DNA from: UMGS172 sp045578845
Lineage (GTDB): Bacteria > Bacillota > Clostridia > Oscillospirales > Acutalibacteraceae
Assembly (NCBI GenBank): GCA_045578845.1
Contig: JAZNLA010000048.1
Span: 1-44,947, forward strand
Length of the DNA: 44,947 nt
Reading direction: 5' to 3'
Part shown: one piece after another, positions 13,185 to 23,081 of the stretch
How positions within the stretch are numbered: the first letter of the stretch is position 1
Layout of the letters: each line of letters starts with the position of its first letter
Translations under genes and position numbers: made by a program
Notes under the pieces: generated by a model
The model's input: the letters and a program-made list of their open reading frames with translations, nothing else
What the model was told of the DNA's origin: nothing
Database searches by the model: none

Positions 13185-14108
13185 ATGGAGTTTGTACATA
13201 AATCAGTTTTACTAAACGAAGCCGTTGAAGGTTTAAATATTAAGAATGACGGAATATATGTTGACGGTACAGCAGGCGGTGCAGGACATTCAAAAGAGAT
13301 TGCCAAAAGGCTTGAAAGAGGCAGGCTAATCGCTCTTGACCGCGACCCCGATGCAGTTGCCGTTGCAACCGAAAGACTGAAAGGATTACCCGCTACGGTT
13401 GTTCAGTCCAATTACGCTGATATTGAAAGCGTGCTTGACCATTTGAAGGTAGATTTGGTTGACGGCGTGTTACTTGACCTCGGTGTTTCGTCGTGGCAAC
13501 TTGATAACGGTGACAGAGGTTTTTCTTACCACATGAATGCACCGCTGGACATGAGAATGAGCCAGAGCGGTACATCTGCGGCAGATATAGTAAATACTTA
13601 TAATGTAGAAGAACTCAACAATATAATAAGGGATTACGGCGAAGAAAAGTTTGCTTATAGAATTGCAAATAATATAGTTTTAGCAAGAGAACAAAAGTAC
13701 ATTGAAACCACATTGGAACTTGCAGAAATAATAAGCCGTTCGGTACCTGCCGCGGTAAAACGCGACGGACATCCAGCAAGAAAAACGTTTCAGGCTATAA
13801 GAATAGCGGTTAATAATGAATTTGAGGCCGAAACAATGGGCATAAATGCTGCATTTGAGCGGCTTAAAAAAGGCGGCAGACTTTGTGTAATAACATTTCA
13901 CTCGTTAGAGGACAGGCTTGTTAAACAAGAATTTGCAAAGTTTTGCAAAGGTTGTACGTGTCCGCCCGATATTCCGATTTGTGTGTGCGGTAAAACGCCG
14001 AGAGCGAAACTGATTTGCCGCAAACCGATAATCCCAACCGATAATGAAATAAAAGAAAATCCGAGAAGTAGGAGTGCTAAACTTCGAATAATCGAAAAAA
14101 TAGTGTAG
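13185..14108 (+). CDS. rsmH: 16S rRNA m4C1402 methyltransferase RsmH (MraW)
   Basis: 307 residues, SAM-dependent N4-methylation of C1402 in the 16S rRNA P-site. The SAM motif is YVDGTAGGAGHSKEIAKRL (about 26-44), followed by GVLLDLGVSSWQLD (about 97-110) and RGFSYHMNAPLDMRM, then FHSLEDRLVK near 243. A Cys-rich insert, CKGCTCPPDIPICVCGK, occupies the position usual in Firmicute RsmH. It starts 3 nt after the mraZ stop, so it is likely coupled to it; only a weak SD is visible within the mraZ end. Confidence 0.96.
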   Translation: MEFVHKSVLLNEAVEGLNIKNDGIYVDGTAGGAGHSKEIAKRLERGRLIALDRDPDAVAVATERLKGLPATVVQSNYADIESVLDHLKVDLVDGVLLDLGVSSWQLDNGDRGFSYHMNAPLDMRMSQSGTSAADIVNTYNVEELNNIIRDYGEEKFAYRIANNIVLAREQKYIETTLELAEIISRSVPAAVKRDGHPARKTFQAIRIAVNNEFEAETMGINAAFERLKKGGRLCVITFHSLEDRLVKQEFAKFCKGCTCPPDIPICVCGKTPRAKLICRKPIIPTDNEIKENPRSRSAKLRIIEKIV

Positions 14109-14130
14109 AATTGAAGGGACAGAGCAAACA

Positions 14131-14586
14131 ATGGATAATTTAAAGTATTACAATGACAGTTTTGCATATGATTACGACAGATTTGTGTCTGCAAAACCTA
14201 AAAAGGCTGAAATACTTGATTACCCCGAAAAGAAAAAAAAGACGCGTGCCAAGAAAGTGTCGGCAGGCAATACTTTAGCAAGAAACTTAATAGTGAGTTG
14301 TTTAGTGCTTGCCGCTGTTTGCGGAAGTCTGTATTTGAGGGCGGAAATTTCTTCCTTAAAAGCACAGGTGAATGACATAAATAAGGAAATCTTCGCTTTA
14401 GAGAGTGAGTCAACAAGACTTGATGTTGAAATCGGAAGAAAGGTGTCGCTTTCCAATCTTGAACAGGCTGCACTTGACCTTGGTATGCAAAAATGCGAGA
14501 AAAATCAAGTTACATACGTTAACACAAATGAGTTTGACACTGCCGAATTAGAAGACGGCGGTAAACTTACTGCCGAAGTCGAATAG
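14131..14586 (+). CDS. ftsL: FtsL-like division protein
   Basis: 151 residues. A basic cytoplasmic N-terminus (KKKKTRAKK at about 35-42), one membrane segment (about 52-70, LIVSCLVLAAVCGSLYL), then a coiled coil (about 71-110) with LARNL/SLKAQVNDI heptads, and the LEQAALDLGMQ motif seen in FtsL/DivIC proteins. It is the bitopic partner of FtsB/DivIC and FtsQ/DivIB in activating septal wall synthesis. The sequence family is weakly conserved, so the call leans on topology and position between rsmH and the class B PBP. An acidic tail (GGKLTAEVE) ends the protein. Confidence 0.85.
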   Translation: MDNLKYYNDSFAYDYDRFVSAKPKKAEILDYPEKKKKTRAKKVSAGNTLARNLIVSCLVLAAVCGSLYLRAEISSLKAQVNDINKEIFALESESTRLDVEIGRKVSLSNLEQAALDLGMQKCEKNQVTYVNTNEFDTAELEDGGKLTAEVE

Positions 14587-14631
14587 AATTTAAAAATATG
14601 AAATATACATTTATGTACAGGTGAAAATTGT

Positions 14632-14663
14632 AACGGGAGGCGGACAAATGTCCGGCTCTCGTT
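14632..14663 (+). repeat. Hairpin between ftsL and the PBP gene
   Basis: AACGGGAGGCGGAC and GTCCGGCTCTCGTT form a 14-bp stem with two mismatches and a 4-nt loop in the only sizeable gap (124 bp) of the early dcw cluster. A short T5 lies 6 nt further on (14,670-14,674). It may act as a partial terminator or as an mRNA-stability or processing element lowering PBP expression. Confidence 0.55.
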
Positions 14664-14710
14664 AAGGCGTTTTTAAGACCGATAATTATTAAGGATAGGG
14701 AGTATAACTA

Positions 14711-16954
14711 ATGGCAAAGGGACCTAATAAAAGCATGATAAAAAGAATACTTGCCGTATGGTTAGTTATGCTTATAAGCACCGTAGGTGTTGTAGGCGGC
14801 AGACTGATTTACCTTATGCTTATTGACAGTGAGTTTTATCAGCAAAAGGCAGCGGAACAGCAACTTTACGATACAGTTATCAATGCCGAAAGAGGCGAAA
14901 TTTTTGACCGTAACGGCGAACTGCTTGCTACAAGTGCTCAAGTTTGGACAGTTTACATAACACCCAACAGTTTCAAAAAAATAACCGATTCATCTAAACT
15001 TACTGCTATAAAAAATGAAATAGCCAATAATCTTTCACAAATATTGGACCTTGATTACCAAACTGTGCTTGATTACACCAATAAAAACACAAGTTATGTC
15101 AAGGTTAAAAGTAACGTTGAAAAACCCGAGGCCGATTTGGTTAGAGAGTATATATCAAACAGTGAATATAAGGTCAGCAGTTACATAGGACTTGATGAGG
15201 GCAGTAAACGTTATTATCCTAACGACAGTTTAGCCTCAGCAGTGTTGGGATTTGTAGGCTCTGACAATCAAGGACTCGCTGGACTTGAAAGTTATTACGA
15301 AAACGAACTTACAGGCACTCCGGGCAGGGTTGTTGCCGCAAAAGATGCAACGGGCGACGATATGCCTCTTAGTTACGAAATTAAGGTTGAAGCAAAACCC
15401 GGTAATTCATTAGTAACAACCATTGACTCATATATACAGTATGTTTGCGAAAAATATCTTGACCAGGCGGTTATTGATAATAAGGTCAGTGAACGCGGAG
15501 CGGTCACATGTATAAATGTAAACACAGGTGAAGTTTTAGCAATGGCGGTCAAAGGAGATTTTGACCCTAATTCGCCGTTTACCTTGTCTGTAGAAAATCA
15601 AGCAATCGTTGATGCGTTAGAGGGCGATGAAAGAACAGCAAAACTCTCGGAACTTCGTAACAAACAATGGCGTAACAAAGCCGTTTCTGACAGTTATGAG
15701 CCGGGCTCTGTATTTAAGATAGTTACTGCTGCAATGGCACTTGAAGAGGGTATTACCTCTTTAAATAATCATTATAATTGTAACGGTTATATTGTTGTTG
15801 CGGGCAGAAGAATTAACTGCCACAGAAGGGTGGGCCACGGTGCCGAAACATTTACACAAGCGGTACAAAATTCATGCAACCCTGTATTTGTAACGTTTGG
15901 TCAACAGATAGGAACGACTAAATTTTCCAAGTATTTCGAGGCATTCGGGCTAACTCAAAAAACCGGTATTGACTTACCCGGCGAAGCCTCGCCGATATAC
16001 CATTCATCGGATAAAATGGGTATATCCGAACTTTCGTCGTCTTCGTTCGGTCAAACCTTCAAGGTTACACCCATACAAATGATTACGGCTATTTCTGCTG
16101 CCGTAAACGGCGGATATTTAGTTCAGCCGCATTTAGTTAAAGAAATAGTTGATGCTGACGGAAATACTGTTAAATCGGTCGGTACTACGGTTAAAAGACA
16201 GGTTATTTCTACTAAAACATCAGAAACAATTCGTGTTGTTATGGAAGCCGTTGTTGACGGCGGAGGCGGTAAAAATGCATATGTATCGGGATATCGTATA
16301 GGCGGTAAAACAGGTACTTCTCAAAAGGTTTCGGAAATGCTTGAAACAGGCGAAGAAGGACTGTATGTCGCATCGTTTTGCGGTGTTGCCCCCATGAATG
16401 ACCCCGAAATCGCAGTACTTGTAATGCTTGACGAACCTATGGGAGACTCGTTCTATGGCGGTACTATAGCGGCACCTGTCGGCGGGCAAATTATGGCTGA
16501 AGTTCTGCCTTACTTGGGTGTTGACCCAAAATACAGTGAAGAAGAACTTGCAAAAATGGCTATAAAAATACCGTCTGTAACCGGTAAAACCCTTGAGGAT
16601 GCCAAAAAGACATTAAGCACAGAAAAATTAGAGTACAAGGTTGTCGGTACAGGTAATACTGTGGTAAGACAGTTCCCGACGGCTACCGATTCGATTTACA
16701 GCGACGGTGTAGTTTTGCTTTACACCGAAGAAACCTCACAGACGCTTACCGTAAAGGTACCCAATTTTAACGGACTTAGTGTATCGGCGGTAAATGAACT
16801 GGCTAAGAAGAACAATATTAATGTGAGATTTTCCGGCGTGTCGTTAACTGAAACTGCCGTAGTATCTTATAAACAAAGTATAGAAAAAGACACCGATGTT
16901 GCCGCCGGAACTATAGTTACGGTCTATTTCAGAACGACCGAAACGGCGGAATAA
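14711..16954 (+). CDS. Class B penicillin-binding protein with PASTA domains (FtsI/SpoVD type)
   Basis: 747 residues: septal peptidoglycan D,D-transpeptidase. N-terminal membrane anchor (about 10-32), PBP dimerisation region with RGEIFDRNGELLA (about 60-73), and transpeptidase domain with SxxK at Ser333-Lys336 (PGSVFKI), SCN at Ser388, and KTGTS at Lys533. Two PASTA repeats follow at the C-terminus (about 618-674 and 677-744), beginning KIPSVTGKTL and KVPNFNGLSV. It lies before murE and three genes ahead of the SEDS polymerase FtsW, its usual partner. Whether it serves vegetative division (PBP2B) or sporulation (SpoVD) cannot be decided. Because the cluster holds one such gene, division is the simpler reading. 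Confidence 0.93.
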   Translation: MAKGPNKSMIKRILAVWLVMLISTVGVVGGRLIYLMLIDSEFYQQKAAEQQLYDTVINAERGEIFDRNGELLATSAQVWTVYITPNSFKKITDSSKLTAIKNEIANNLSQILDLDYQTVLDYTNKNTSYVKVKSNVEKPEADLVREYISNSEYKVSSYIGLDEGSKRYYPNDSLASAVLGFVGSDNQGLAGLESYYENELTGTPGRVVAAKDATGDDMPLSYEIKVEAKPGNSLVTTIDSYIQYVCEKYLDQAVIDNKVSERGAVTCINVNTGEVLAMAVKGDFDPNSPFTLSVENQAIVDALEGDERTAKLSELRNKQWRNKAVSDSYEPGSVFKIVTAAMALEEGITSLNNHYNCNGYIVVAGRRINCHRRVGHGAETFTQAVQNSCNPVFVTFGQQIGTTKFSKYFEAFGLTQKTGIDLPGEASPIYHSSDKMGISELSSSSFGQTFKVTPIQMITAISAAVNGGYLVQPHLVKEIVDADGNTVKSVGTTVKRQVISTKTSETIRVVMEAVVDGGGGKNAYVSGYRIGGKTGTSQKVSEMLETGEEGLYVASFCGVAPMNDPEIAVLVMLDEPMGDSFYGGTIAAPVGGQIMAEVLPYLGVDPKYSEEELAKMAIKIPSVTGKTLEDAKKTLSTEKLEYKVVGTGNTVVRQFPTATDSIYSDGVVLLYTEETSQTLTVKVPNFNGLSVSAVNELAKKNNINVRFSGVSLTETAVVSYKQSIEKDTDVAAGTIVTVYFRTTETAE

Positions 16955-16974
16955 TATAAAGAAAGGGCGAAAAT

Positions 16975-18402
16975 ATGAAACTGTCTGAACTTATAAGCGG
17001 TAATTTAGGTCCGCTTGCCAATATAGAAATCAGCGGTGTAACCTGTGACTCCCGTCACGTTACCGATGGTGCTGTTTTTGTGTGTATTAACGGTAATGCT
17101 GCTGACGGGCATACCTTTGCAAAAGATGCTTTGAAAAAGGGTGCTGCGGTTATTGTATGTGAAAAGGACCTTAAATTAGATAACCAAATTATTGTTGAAA
17201 ATACCCGAACTGAGTTTGCAAGAATGTGTGCAAATTGGTTTCATAATCCCGCAAAGAAACTTAAAATAATTGGTGTTACTGGAACTAACGGTAAAACCTC
17301 TGTTTCATATATGCTTAAAGCGATACTTGAAAAGGCGGGACATAAGGTAGGACTTGTCGGCACTATTCAAAATATGATTGGTGACGAGATTTTACCGTCT
17401 AAAAACACTACACCGAGTGCGTATGAATTACAGTCTATATTTTCCCTTATGCTTAAATCGGGCTGTGATTACTGTGTTATGGAAGTTTCTTCTCACGCAC
17501 TCGACCAAGACAGGGTTTACGGTATAAACTTCTCGGCGGCTATGTTCACAAACCTTACTCAAGACCATTTGGACTACCATGTTACAATGGAAAACTATAT
17601 GACAGCAAAACGAAAACTGTTTTTAAACTGTGACTTTGCGGTTATGAACTGTGACGATGATTATTATGCCGAAATGTCCAAAGATTTACCCTGTAGAGTT
17701 GTAACATACTCAAATGAAAACAATAGTGCCGATTATACCGCAAAGAATATAAATATCCGTGCCGACGGTGTTGATTTTGTGTTAACCGGAATAGAAATAA
17801 TCGGCAGAATCAAAACTAAAATCGGTGGCAAATTTACTCCTTACAATGCCATGTGTGCCGCTTCCTGTGCCGTTGAACTTGGAATTCCGCTTGATACAGT
17901 GTGCGAAGCATTCAGTGAAATGAGCGGTGTAAAGGGCAGAGCAGAGGTTGTACCGACAGGCAGAGATTTTACAATTATTATTGACTATGCTCATACGCCC
18001 GACGGACTAGAAAATATCCTTAAAACATTTGATGATATAGAAAAAAACCGTCTTATAGCAGTGTTTGGTTGCGGCGGTGACCGCGATAAAACCAAAAGAC
18101 CTAAAATGGGTGCTATTGCCGTAAAATATGCTGATTATGTGATTGTCACAAGTGATAATCCGCGTACCGAAGACCCAACTGCAATAATTGGGGATATTAT
18201 TGAAGGCATTAAGGGTACCGATACACCTTTCGAGGTAGTGGAAAACCGTATTGATGCTATAAAAAGAGTAGTGCAAATAGCCGAAAAAGGTGATATAATT
18301 GTTTTGGCGGGTAAAGGTCATGAAACCTACCAAATTTTAAGTACAGGTACAATTCACCTTGACGAGCGTGAGGTTGTTGCTTATGCATTAAAAGAACTTT
18401 GA
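16975..18402 (+). CDS. murE: UDP-MurNAc-tripeptide synthetase MurE (meso-DAP type)
   Basis: 475 residues. Adds the third amino acid to UDP-MurNAc-L-Ala-D-Glu in the cytoplasm, using ATP. The P-loop GTNGKT is at 103-108, HALDQ and NLTQDHLDYH lie in the Mur ligase centre, and DNPR is at 394-397. DNPR marks meso-diaminopimelate specificity (lysine enzymes have a different motif), so the wall is predicted to be DAP-type. It follows the PBP by 20 bp with AAAGGG as RBS, in the usual dcw order. Confidence 0.96.
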   Translation: MKLSELISGNLGPLANIEISGVTCDSRHVTDGAVFVCINGNAADGHTFAKDALKKGAAVIVCEKDLKLDNQIIVENTRTEFARMCANWFHNPAKKLKIIGVTGTNGKTSVSYMLKAILEKAGHKVGLVGTIQNMIGDEILPSKNTTPSAYELQSIFSLMLKSGCDYCVMEVSSHALDQDRVYGINFSAAMFTNLTQDHLDYHVTMENYMTAKRKLFLNCDFAVMNCDDDYYAEMSKDLPCRVVTYSNENNSADYTAKNINIRADGVDFVLTGIEIIGRIKTKIGGKFTPYNAMCAASCAVELGIPLDTVCEAFSEMSGVKGRAEVVPTGRDFTIIIDYAHTPDGLENILKTFDDIEKNRLIAVFGCGGDRDKTKRPKMGAIAVKYADYVIVTSDNPRTEDPTAIIGDIIEGIKGTDTPFEVVENRIDAIKRVVQIAEKGDIIVLAGKGHETYQILSTGTIHLDEREVVAYALKEL

Positions 18403-18426
18403 CCTTAAAAACGGAGGATGAAAGAA

Positions 18427-19461
18427 ATGATGAGTTTTGTTCCGGCTATTGCGGCACTTGTTGCGTTTGCCGTTGCGTGGGTAGCGGGTATTCCGGCTAT
18501 TCCTTTGTTAAAACGTCTTAAATTCGGTCAAACTATCAGAGATGAAGGACCCGATTGGCATAAATCAAAGCAGGGCACACCGACAATGGGCGGTATTTTA
18601 ATTGCAATCGGTTTTGCAATCGGTGTTTCGGTAGGTATGGGTATAAGCGGTCCTATGGGCGGCCATGTATCGGACGAATTTCAAAACGCTTTGAGTTTTA
18701 CAAAACTTTTTGCGGGTATCGGATTAGCACTCGGAATGGGAATAATCGGATTTATCGACGACTATATTAAGGTTGTAAAAAAGCGTAATTTGGGACTTAC
18801 TGCTTGGCAAAAGTCATTGTTACAGTCGATAGTTATTGCCGTTTATCTTTGCAGTCTTGCGTTTGCAGGAATGAAAACAACCTATATTCCGTTTTTGGGC
18901 GAAGTTCCCATAATGAATGGCGTAGGACTTATTTTCTGGGTTATTGCGTTCTTCTTTATATATGGGTTTACAAATGCCGTAAATTTAACCGACGGAATTG
19001 ACGGTTTGGCGGGTACAGTAACTATGGTGGTTGCTTGTTGCTTTATGCTTATATCCGGTATGTTGTCACTTGAGGGTGCAAATATTCTGTCATCTTCTTT
19101 AGCGGGTGCTTTGGTCGGTTTTTTGGTTTGGAACTGGCATCCTGCAAAACTCTTTATGGGTGATACAGGCTCAATGTTCTTAGGCGGTATGGTTGTGGCA
19201 CTGTCTTTCGCCGTTAATCGTCCTATTTATCTGCTTTTGGCAGGTTTTATCTATTTGATTGAGGCAATTTCCGACATTTTACAGGTTGCATATTTTAAAA
19301 AGACAGGAAAAAGACTCTTTAAAATGTGTCCAATTCACCACCACTTCGAAAAGTGTGGTTGGAGTGAAGTGAAAATCGTATTGGTATTTTCTGCCGTTAC
19401 AGTAGCGGGCTGTGCAATCTGTATTCTTATCGACCGTTTTTCTTTTTCGGTATTATCATAA
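18427..19461 (+). CDS. mraY: Phospho-MurNAc-pentapeptide transferase MraY
   Basis: 344 residues from ATG 18,427. GGAGG at 18,413-18,417 abuts an earlier ATG at 18,418, which is too close to be used. An integral membrane enzyme that makes lipid I by moving phospho-MurNAc-pentapeptide to undecaprenyl phosphate. Visible family motifs are GTPTMGG near the N-terminus, FIDDYIKV with the DD pair, NLTDGIDGLA, and MGDTGSMFLGG. The late KMCPIHHHFE loop contains the conserved HHH. About ten hydrophobic segments are present. Confidence 0.96.
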   Translation: MMSFVPAIAALVAFAVAWVAGIPAIPLLKRLKFGQTIRDEGPDWHKSKQGTPTMGGILIAIGFAIGVSVGMGISGPMGGHVSDEFQNALSFTKLFAGIGLALGMGIIGFIDDYIKVVKKRNLGLTAWQKSLLQSIVIAVYLCSLAFAGMKTTYIPFLGEVPIMNGVGLIFWVIAFFFIYGFTNAVNLTDGIDGLAGTVTMVVACCFMLISGMLSLEGANILSSSLAGALVGFLVWNWHPAKLFMGDTGSMFLGGMVVALSFAVNRPIYLLLAGFIYLIEAISDILQVAYFKKTGKRLFKMCPIHHHFEKCGWSEVKIVLVFSAVTVAGCAICILIDRFSFSVLS

Positions 19462-19480
19462 TTTTTAGGAGGGGTACATT

Positions 19481-20638
19481 ATGCCCGAAAGGAAAATAAA
19501 GAAAAAGCCTGCCTTTTTTCAAAGCTTTTTAAATAGCGGCAAAATGGACCTCACATTCTTCTTTTTGCTTATCATTTTGTTGCTTACAGGACTTGTAATG
19601 CTGTTTTCTGCAAGTTACGTTTTCGCATATACAAGGTATGGCAACAACTATCATTTTATAGTAAAACAAGCAGTTTTTGCTGTTTTCGGTGTATTTTTAA
19701 TGCTTTTAATTTCAAGGATTGATTACCACTTTATAAGAAAATTCGCCATTCCGTTTTATATAATAATGGTTGTTTTCTTAGTAGTAATGCTGATTTTACC
19801 GCCAATGGTACCGAATACATCGGTTAAACGCTGGTTTTCAATAGGTCCTGTTAACTTCCAACCGTCAGAACTTGCAAAATTTGCCGTAATTTTATTGCTT
19901 TCGCATTTAATTGCGGCAAATCAAAAAATCATGAAGACATTTAAGTTCGGCGTGTTGACTTTAGGCGGTTTGGTCGGTGTCGTGTGTTTGCTTGTAGTGT
20001 TAGAACCGCATTTATCGGCGACGGTACTGATATTTTTAATAGGTCTTACACTTATGACTGTAGGCGGTATGAGGTTATATTATTTGTTTATACCCGGCGG
20101 TGTAGCGGCTATAGGTGCGGTACTTGTTATAAGCGGTGTAGTAAAATACGCACAAGACCGCATTACTTTCTGGCTTGACCCGTGGTCTGCACCGGTAGGA
20201 GAAGGTTATCAAACAATCCAGTCGCTTTTGTCAATCGGTTCGGGCGGTTTGGTCGGCAGGGGACTCGGTCAGTCAAGACAAAAATATTTATGGGTGCCCG
20301 AACCTCATAATGATTTTATTTTCTCAATTATTTGTGAAGAATTAGGCTTTATAGGTGCCATGATAATTATTATCATGTTCTGTCTTTTAATGTGGCGTGG
20401 TTTTGTAATTGCTATGAAAGCCCCCGATAAATTCGGCTCGTTGCTCGCTATGGGACTTACTTTCCAAGTAGGACTGCAAATGGCTCTTAATGTGTTGGTT
20501 GTAACAAACACTATTCCCAATACAGGTATAAGTCTTCCGTTTTTTAGTTATGGCGGCACATCGCTTATAATTTTACTTGCCGAAATGGGTATAATTCTTT
20601 CTATTTCGCGAAGTTGCAACACACCGAAAACACTCTAA
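19481..20638 (+). CDS. ftsW: SEDS peptidoglycan polymerase FtsW
   Basis: 385 residues: lipid II glycosyltransferase of the SEDS family at the septum. About ten membrane segments follow a basic N-terminus. Conserved strings include FSASY, KRWFSIGPVNFQPSELAKFA, LVVLEPHLSATVL, NDFIFSIICEELGF and SLPFFSYGGTS. AGGAGGGG precedes the ATG. Position next to murG and downstream of the class B PBP supports FtsW rather than RodA. SpoVE is a sporulation paralogue with the same motifs and cannot be excluded from sequence alone. Confidence 0.92.
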   Translation: MPERKIKKKPAFFQSFLNSGKMDLTFFFLLIILLLTGLVMLFSASYVFAYTRYGNNYHFIVKQAVFAVFGVFLMLLISRIDYHFIRKFAIPFYIIMVVFLVVMLILPPMVPNTSVKRWFSIGPVNFQPSELAKFAVILLLSHLIAANQKIMKTFKFGVLTLGGLVGVVCLLVVLEPHLSATVLIFLIGLTLMTVGGMRLYYLFIPGGVAAIGAVLVISGVVKYAQDRITFWLDPWSAPVGEGYQTIQSLLSIGSGGLVGRGLGQSRQKYLWVPEPHNDFIFSIICEELGFIGAMIIIIMFCLLMWRGFVIAMKAPDKFGSLLAMGLTFQVGLQMALNVLVVTNTIPNTGISLPFFSYGGTSLIILLAEMGIILSISRSCNTPKTL

Positions 20639-20653
20639 ATAAGGAGTAATACT

Positions 20654-21766
20654 ATGCATATACTGTTTGCCGGCGGCGGTACTGCCGGCCATATAAATCC
20701 CGCTATTGCGGTTGCAGGATATATAAAGAAGGTCGACCCTGACTGTAAAATAAGTTTTGTAGGTACTAAAAGAGGGCTGGAAAGCCGTCTTGTGCCGCTT
20801 GAGGGGTACGATTTTTATACTATTGATGTGGCGGGATTTCAAAGGAAAATCACCGTAAAAAATGTATTTCGTAATATCAGTGCCGTATGTAAGGTTGTAA
20901 CATCATCTTTTGCGTCTAAAAAACTGCTTAAAACTCTTAAACCCGATGTTGTAGTAGGTACAGGCGGTTATGTTTGCGGTCCTGTGCTTCGTGAAGCGGC
21001 GAAAATGGGTATTAAAACAGCAGTGCATGAGGCAAATGCATACCCCGGTGTTACAATAAAAATGTTGGCACCGCTTGTTGATGTGGTAATGATTGCAATG
21101 GAAGATGCCAAGGATAAATTAAATTGTAAAAATCCGCCGATAATTACGGGTAATCCCATAAGACAAGGCTTAACATCGTTAAATCGCGATGAAGCACGCA
21201 AAAAATTAGGTGTGCCTGTTGATGCAAATGTTGTACTGTCATTCGGCGGAAGTTTAGGTGCAAAAATTATAAATGAATCCATGTTTGAGGTTATAAAATG
21301 GAACAGTGAAAATAAAAAATACTACTGTTTTAACGGCACAGGCAGACTGGGTTACGCTGACTTTATATCACGATTAAATAATGCACAAATTGATACAAAC
21401 AGCAAGTATGTTAATGTGTATGAATATATTGATAATATGGACGTTTTACTCGCTGCTGCCGATGTTGTAGTCTGCCGTGCGGGTGCTATGACAGTAAATG
21501 AACTTCAAGTCTGCGGAAAACCTGCAATACTTATCCCGTCACCCTATGTTGCGGAAAATCATCAGTTTCATAACGCTATGTCACTAAAAAAAATCGGTGC
21601 GGCTGAACTGATTGAAGAAAAAGATTTAAATGGTGAAGTGTTAATAAAGGTTTTAAATGCCATGTTCAGCGATAAGAAAGAATTAAAGGTTATGTCTAAA
21701 CGGGCAAAAGAGTCTGCTGTGGTAGATGCTGACCGCAGAATTGCCGAGATAATATTTAACCTTTAA
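20654..21766 (+). CDS. murG: MurG, lipid II-forming GlcNAc transferase
   Basis: 370 residues, GT28 family. Transfers GlcNAc from UDP-GlcNAc to lipid I at the inner membrane face. The N-terminal GGGTAGHINPAIAVAGYI, the central GTGGYVCGP with HEANAYPG, and the C-terminal donor-site string VVCRAGAMTVNEL (about 273-285) followed by AENHQFHNA are all diagnostic. AAGGAG precedes the ATG. It sits between ftsW and murA with short gaps, in one operon. Confidence 0.96.
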   Translation: MHILFAGGGTAGHINPAIAVAGYIKKVDPDCKISFVGTKRGLESRLVPLEGYDFYTIDVAGFQRKITVKNVFRNISAVCKVVTSSFASKKLLKTLKPDVVVGTGGYVCGPVLREAAKMGIKTAVHEANAYPGVTIKMLAPLVDVVMIAMEDAKDKLNCKNPPIITGNPIRQGLTSLNRDEARKKLGVPVDANVVLSFGGSLGAKIINESMFEVIKWNSENKKYYCFNGTGRLGYADFISRLNNAQIDTNSKYVNVYEYIDNMDVLLAAADVVVCRAGAMTVNELQVCGKPAILIPSPYVAENHQFHNAMSLKKIGAAELIEEKDLNGEVLIKVLNAMFSDKKELKVMSKRAKESAVVDADRRIAEIIFNL

Positions 21767-21813
21767 ATTAGCAAATTATAAAGTTCGGCATAGTATGTAC
21801 CGAGGTGTGTTCT

Positions 21814-23067
21814 ATGTCCGAATTCCATATAAACGGGGGTAAGCGTCTTTACGGTGAAATTTCCGTTTCGGGTGCAAAAAACAGTGTTTTGCCACTTATA
21901 GCGGCAACTTTACTATGCAAGGGCGAAAGTGTATTACATAACTGCCCGTTACTTTCAGATGTAAAAATATCAATTAAAATACTTGAATTTTTGGGTTGTA
22001 AATGCAAATTGGAAGGCCATACTTTGACCGTTAATTCCGAAAATGCATTCGGTACAGATATTCCCGAAAGTTTAATGCGTGAAATGCGTTCTTCTATTGT
22101 ATTTATGGGTGCAGTTGTCGCCAAAAATGGCAGTGTTTGTATGAGTCTGCCCGGCGGGTGCGAGTTGGGACCAAGACCTATAGACTTGCATATAGACGTT
22201 TTGGAAAGACTTGGTGCCGATGTTTCATTTGACGGCGGCAAAATTTTTTGCGAAGCTGAAAACGGCATAAAAAGCAATGATATTCATTTGAGATTTCCAA
22301 GTGTCGGTGCGACCGAAAACGCTGTGCTGGCATCGGTGTTGTGCAGCGGTGAAACGGTTATAAGAAATGTTGCACGTGAACCGGAAATTGTAGATCTTTG
22401 TATGTTTTTAAAACAATGCGGTGCCAAAATTTTTGGAGAAGGCACTGATACAATAACCGTTGTCGGTGTAAAAGAGTTAAACGGAACCGAGTATACTGTT
22501 ATGCCTGACCGTATTGTTGCGGCAACCTATCTTTTCGGTACGGCGATATGTTCTGGTAAGATTAAACTTAATAATGTAAAGTGCGAACATATAATGACTG
22601 TTTTATCACTGCTTAAAGATAGCGGTTGTGATGTTATTGCCGATAATAACGGCGTGATTTTAGCGTCAAATGGCAGATTAAAGTCTTTTGATACGGTTTC
22701 TACCCAGCCTTATCCAGGTTTTCCTACCGACGCCGGGCCTTTACTTGTTGCTTTTGCTACAACGCTTAAAGGTACTTCGGTTTTTATAGAAAACATTTTT
22801 GATAACCGTTTCAGATATATTGGCGAATTGATACGTCTTGGTGCCAAGATTAAAACGGTTGGCAGAATTGCAGTAATAAGCGGTGTGAAAAATCTCAGCG
22901 GTGCCGCAGTTTCGGCATGTGACCTTCGCGGAGGTGCCGCACTCACTATTGCGGGAATGGGTGCTGACGGAGTTACTAAAGTCGATAAGGTTTGTTATAT
23001 AGACCGAGGATATGAGAACTTGGAAGATTCATTTAATTTACTCGGTGCAGATATAAAGAGATGTTAA
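21814..23067 (+). CDS. murA: UDP-GlcNAc enolpyruvyl transferase MurA
   Basis: 417 residues from ATG 21,814 with GAGGTG 6 nt upstream; an in-frame GTG at 21,805 is inside that SD. The first committed wall step: transfers enolpyruvate from PEP to UDP-GlcNAc. SGAKNSVLPLIAATLL (19-34) holds the conserved Lys-Asn, and LPGGCELGPRPIDLH holds the active-site Cys116, the fosfomycin target, so the enzyme is predicted to be fosfomycin-sensitive at this residue. The C-terminal DLRGGAALTIAGM is also conserved. Firmicutes often carry two MurA copies; only one is seen here. In this cluster it lies where murB or murC-type genes sit in many species. Confidence 0.95.
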   Translation: MSEFHINGGKRLYGEISVSGAKNSVLPLIAATLLCKGESVLHNCPLLSDVKISIKILEFLGCKCKLEGHTLTVNSENAFGTDIPESLMREMRSSIVFMGAVVAKNGSVCMSLPGGCELGPRPIDLHIDVLERLGADVSFDGGKIFCEAENGIKSNDIHLRFPSVGATENAVLASVLCSGETVIRNVAREPEIVDLCMFLKQCGAKIFGEGTDTITVVGVKELNGTEYTVMPDRIVAATYLFGTAICSGKIKLNNVKCEHIMTVLSLLKDSGCDVIADNNGVILASNGRLKSFDTVSTQPYPGFPTDAGPLLVAFATTLKGTSVFIENIFDNRFRYIGELIRLGAKIKTVGRIAVISGVKNLSGAAVSACDLRGGAALTIAGMGADGVTKVDKVCYIDRGYENLEDSFNLLGADIKRC

Positions 23068-23081
23068 AATAGGAGAAATTC

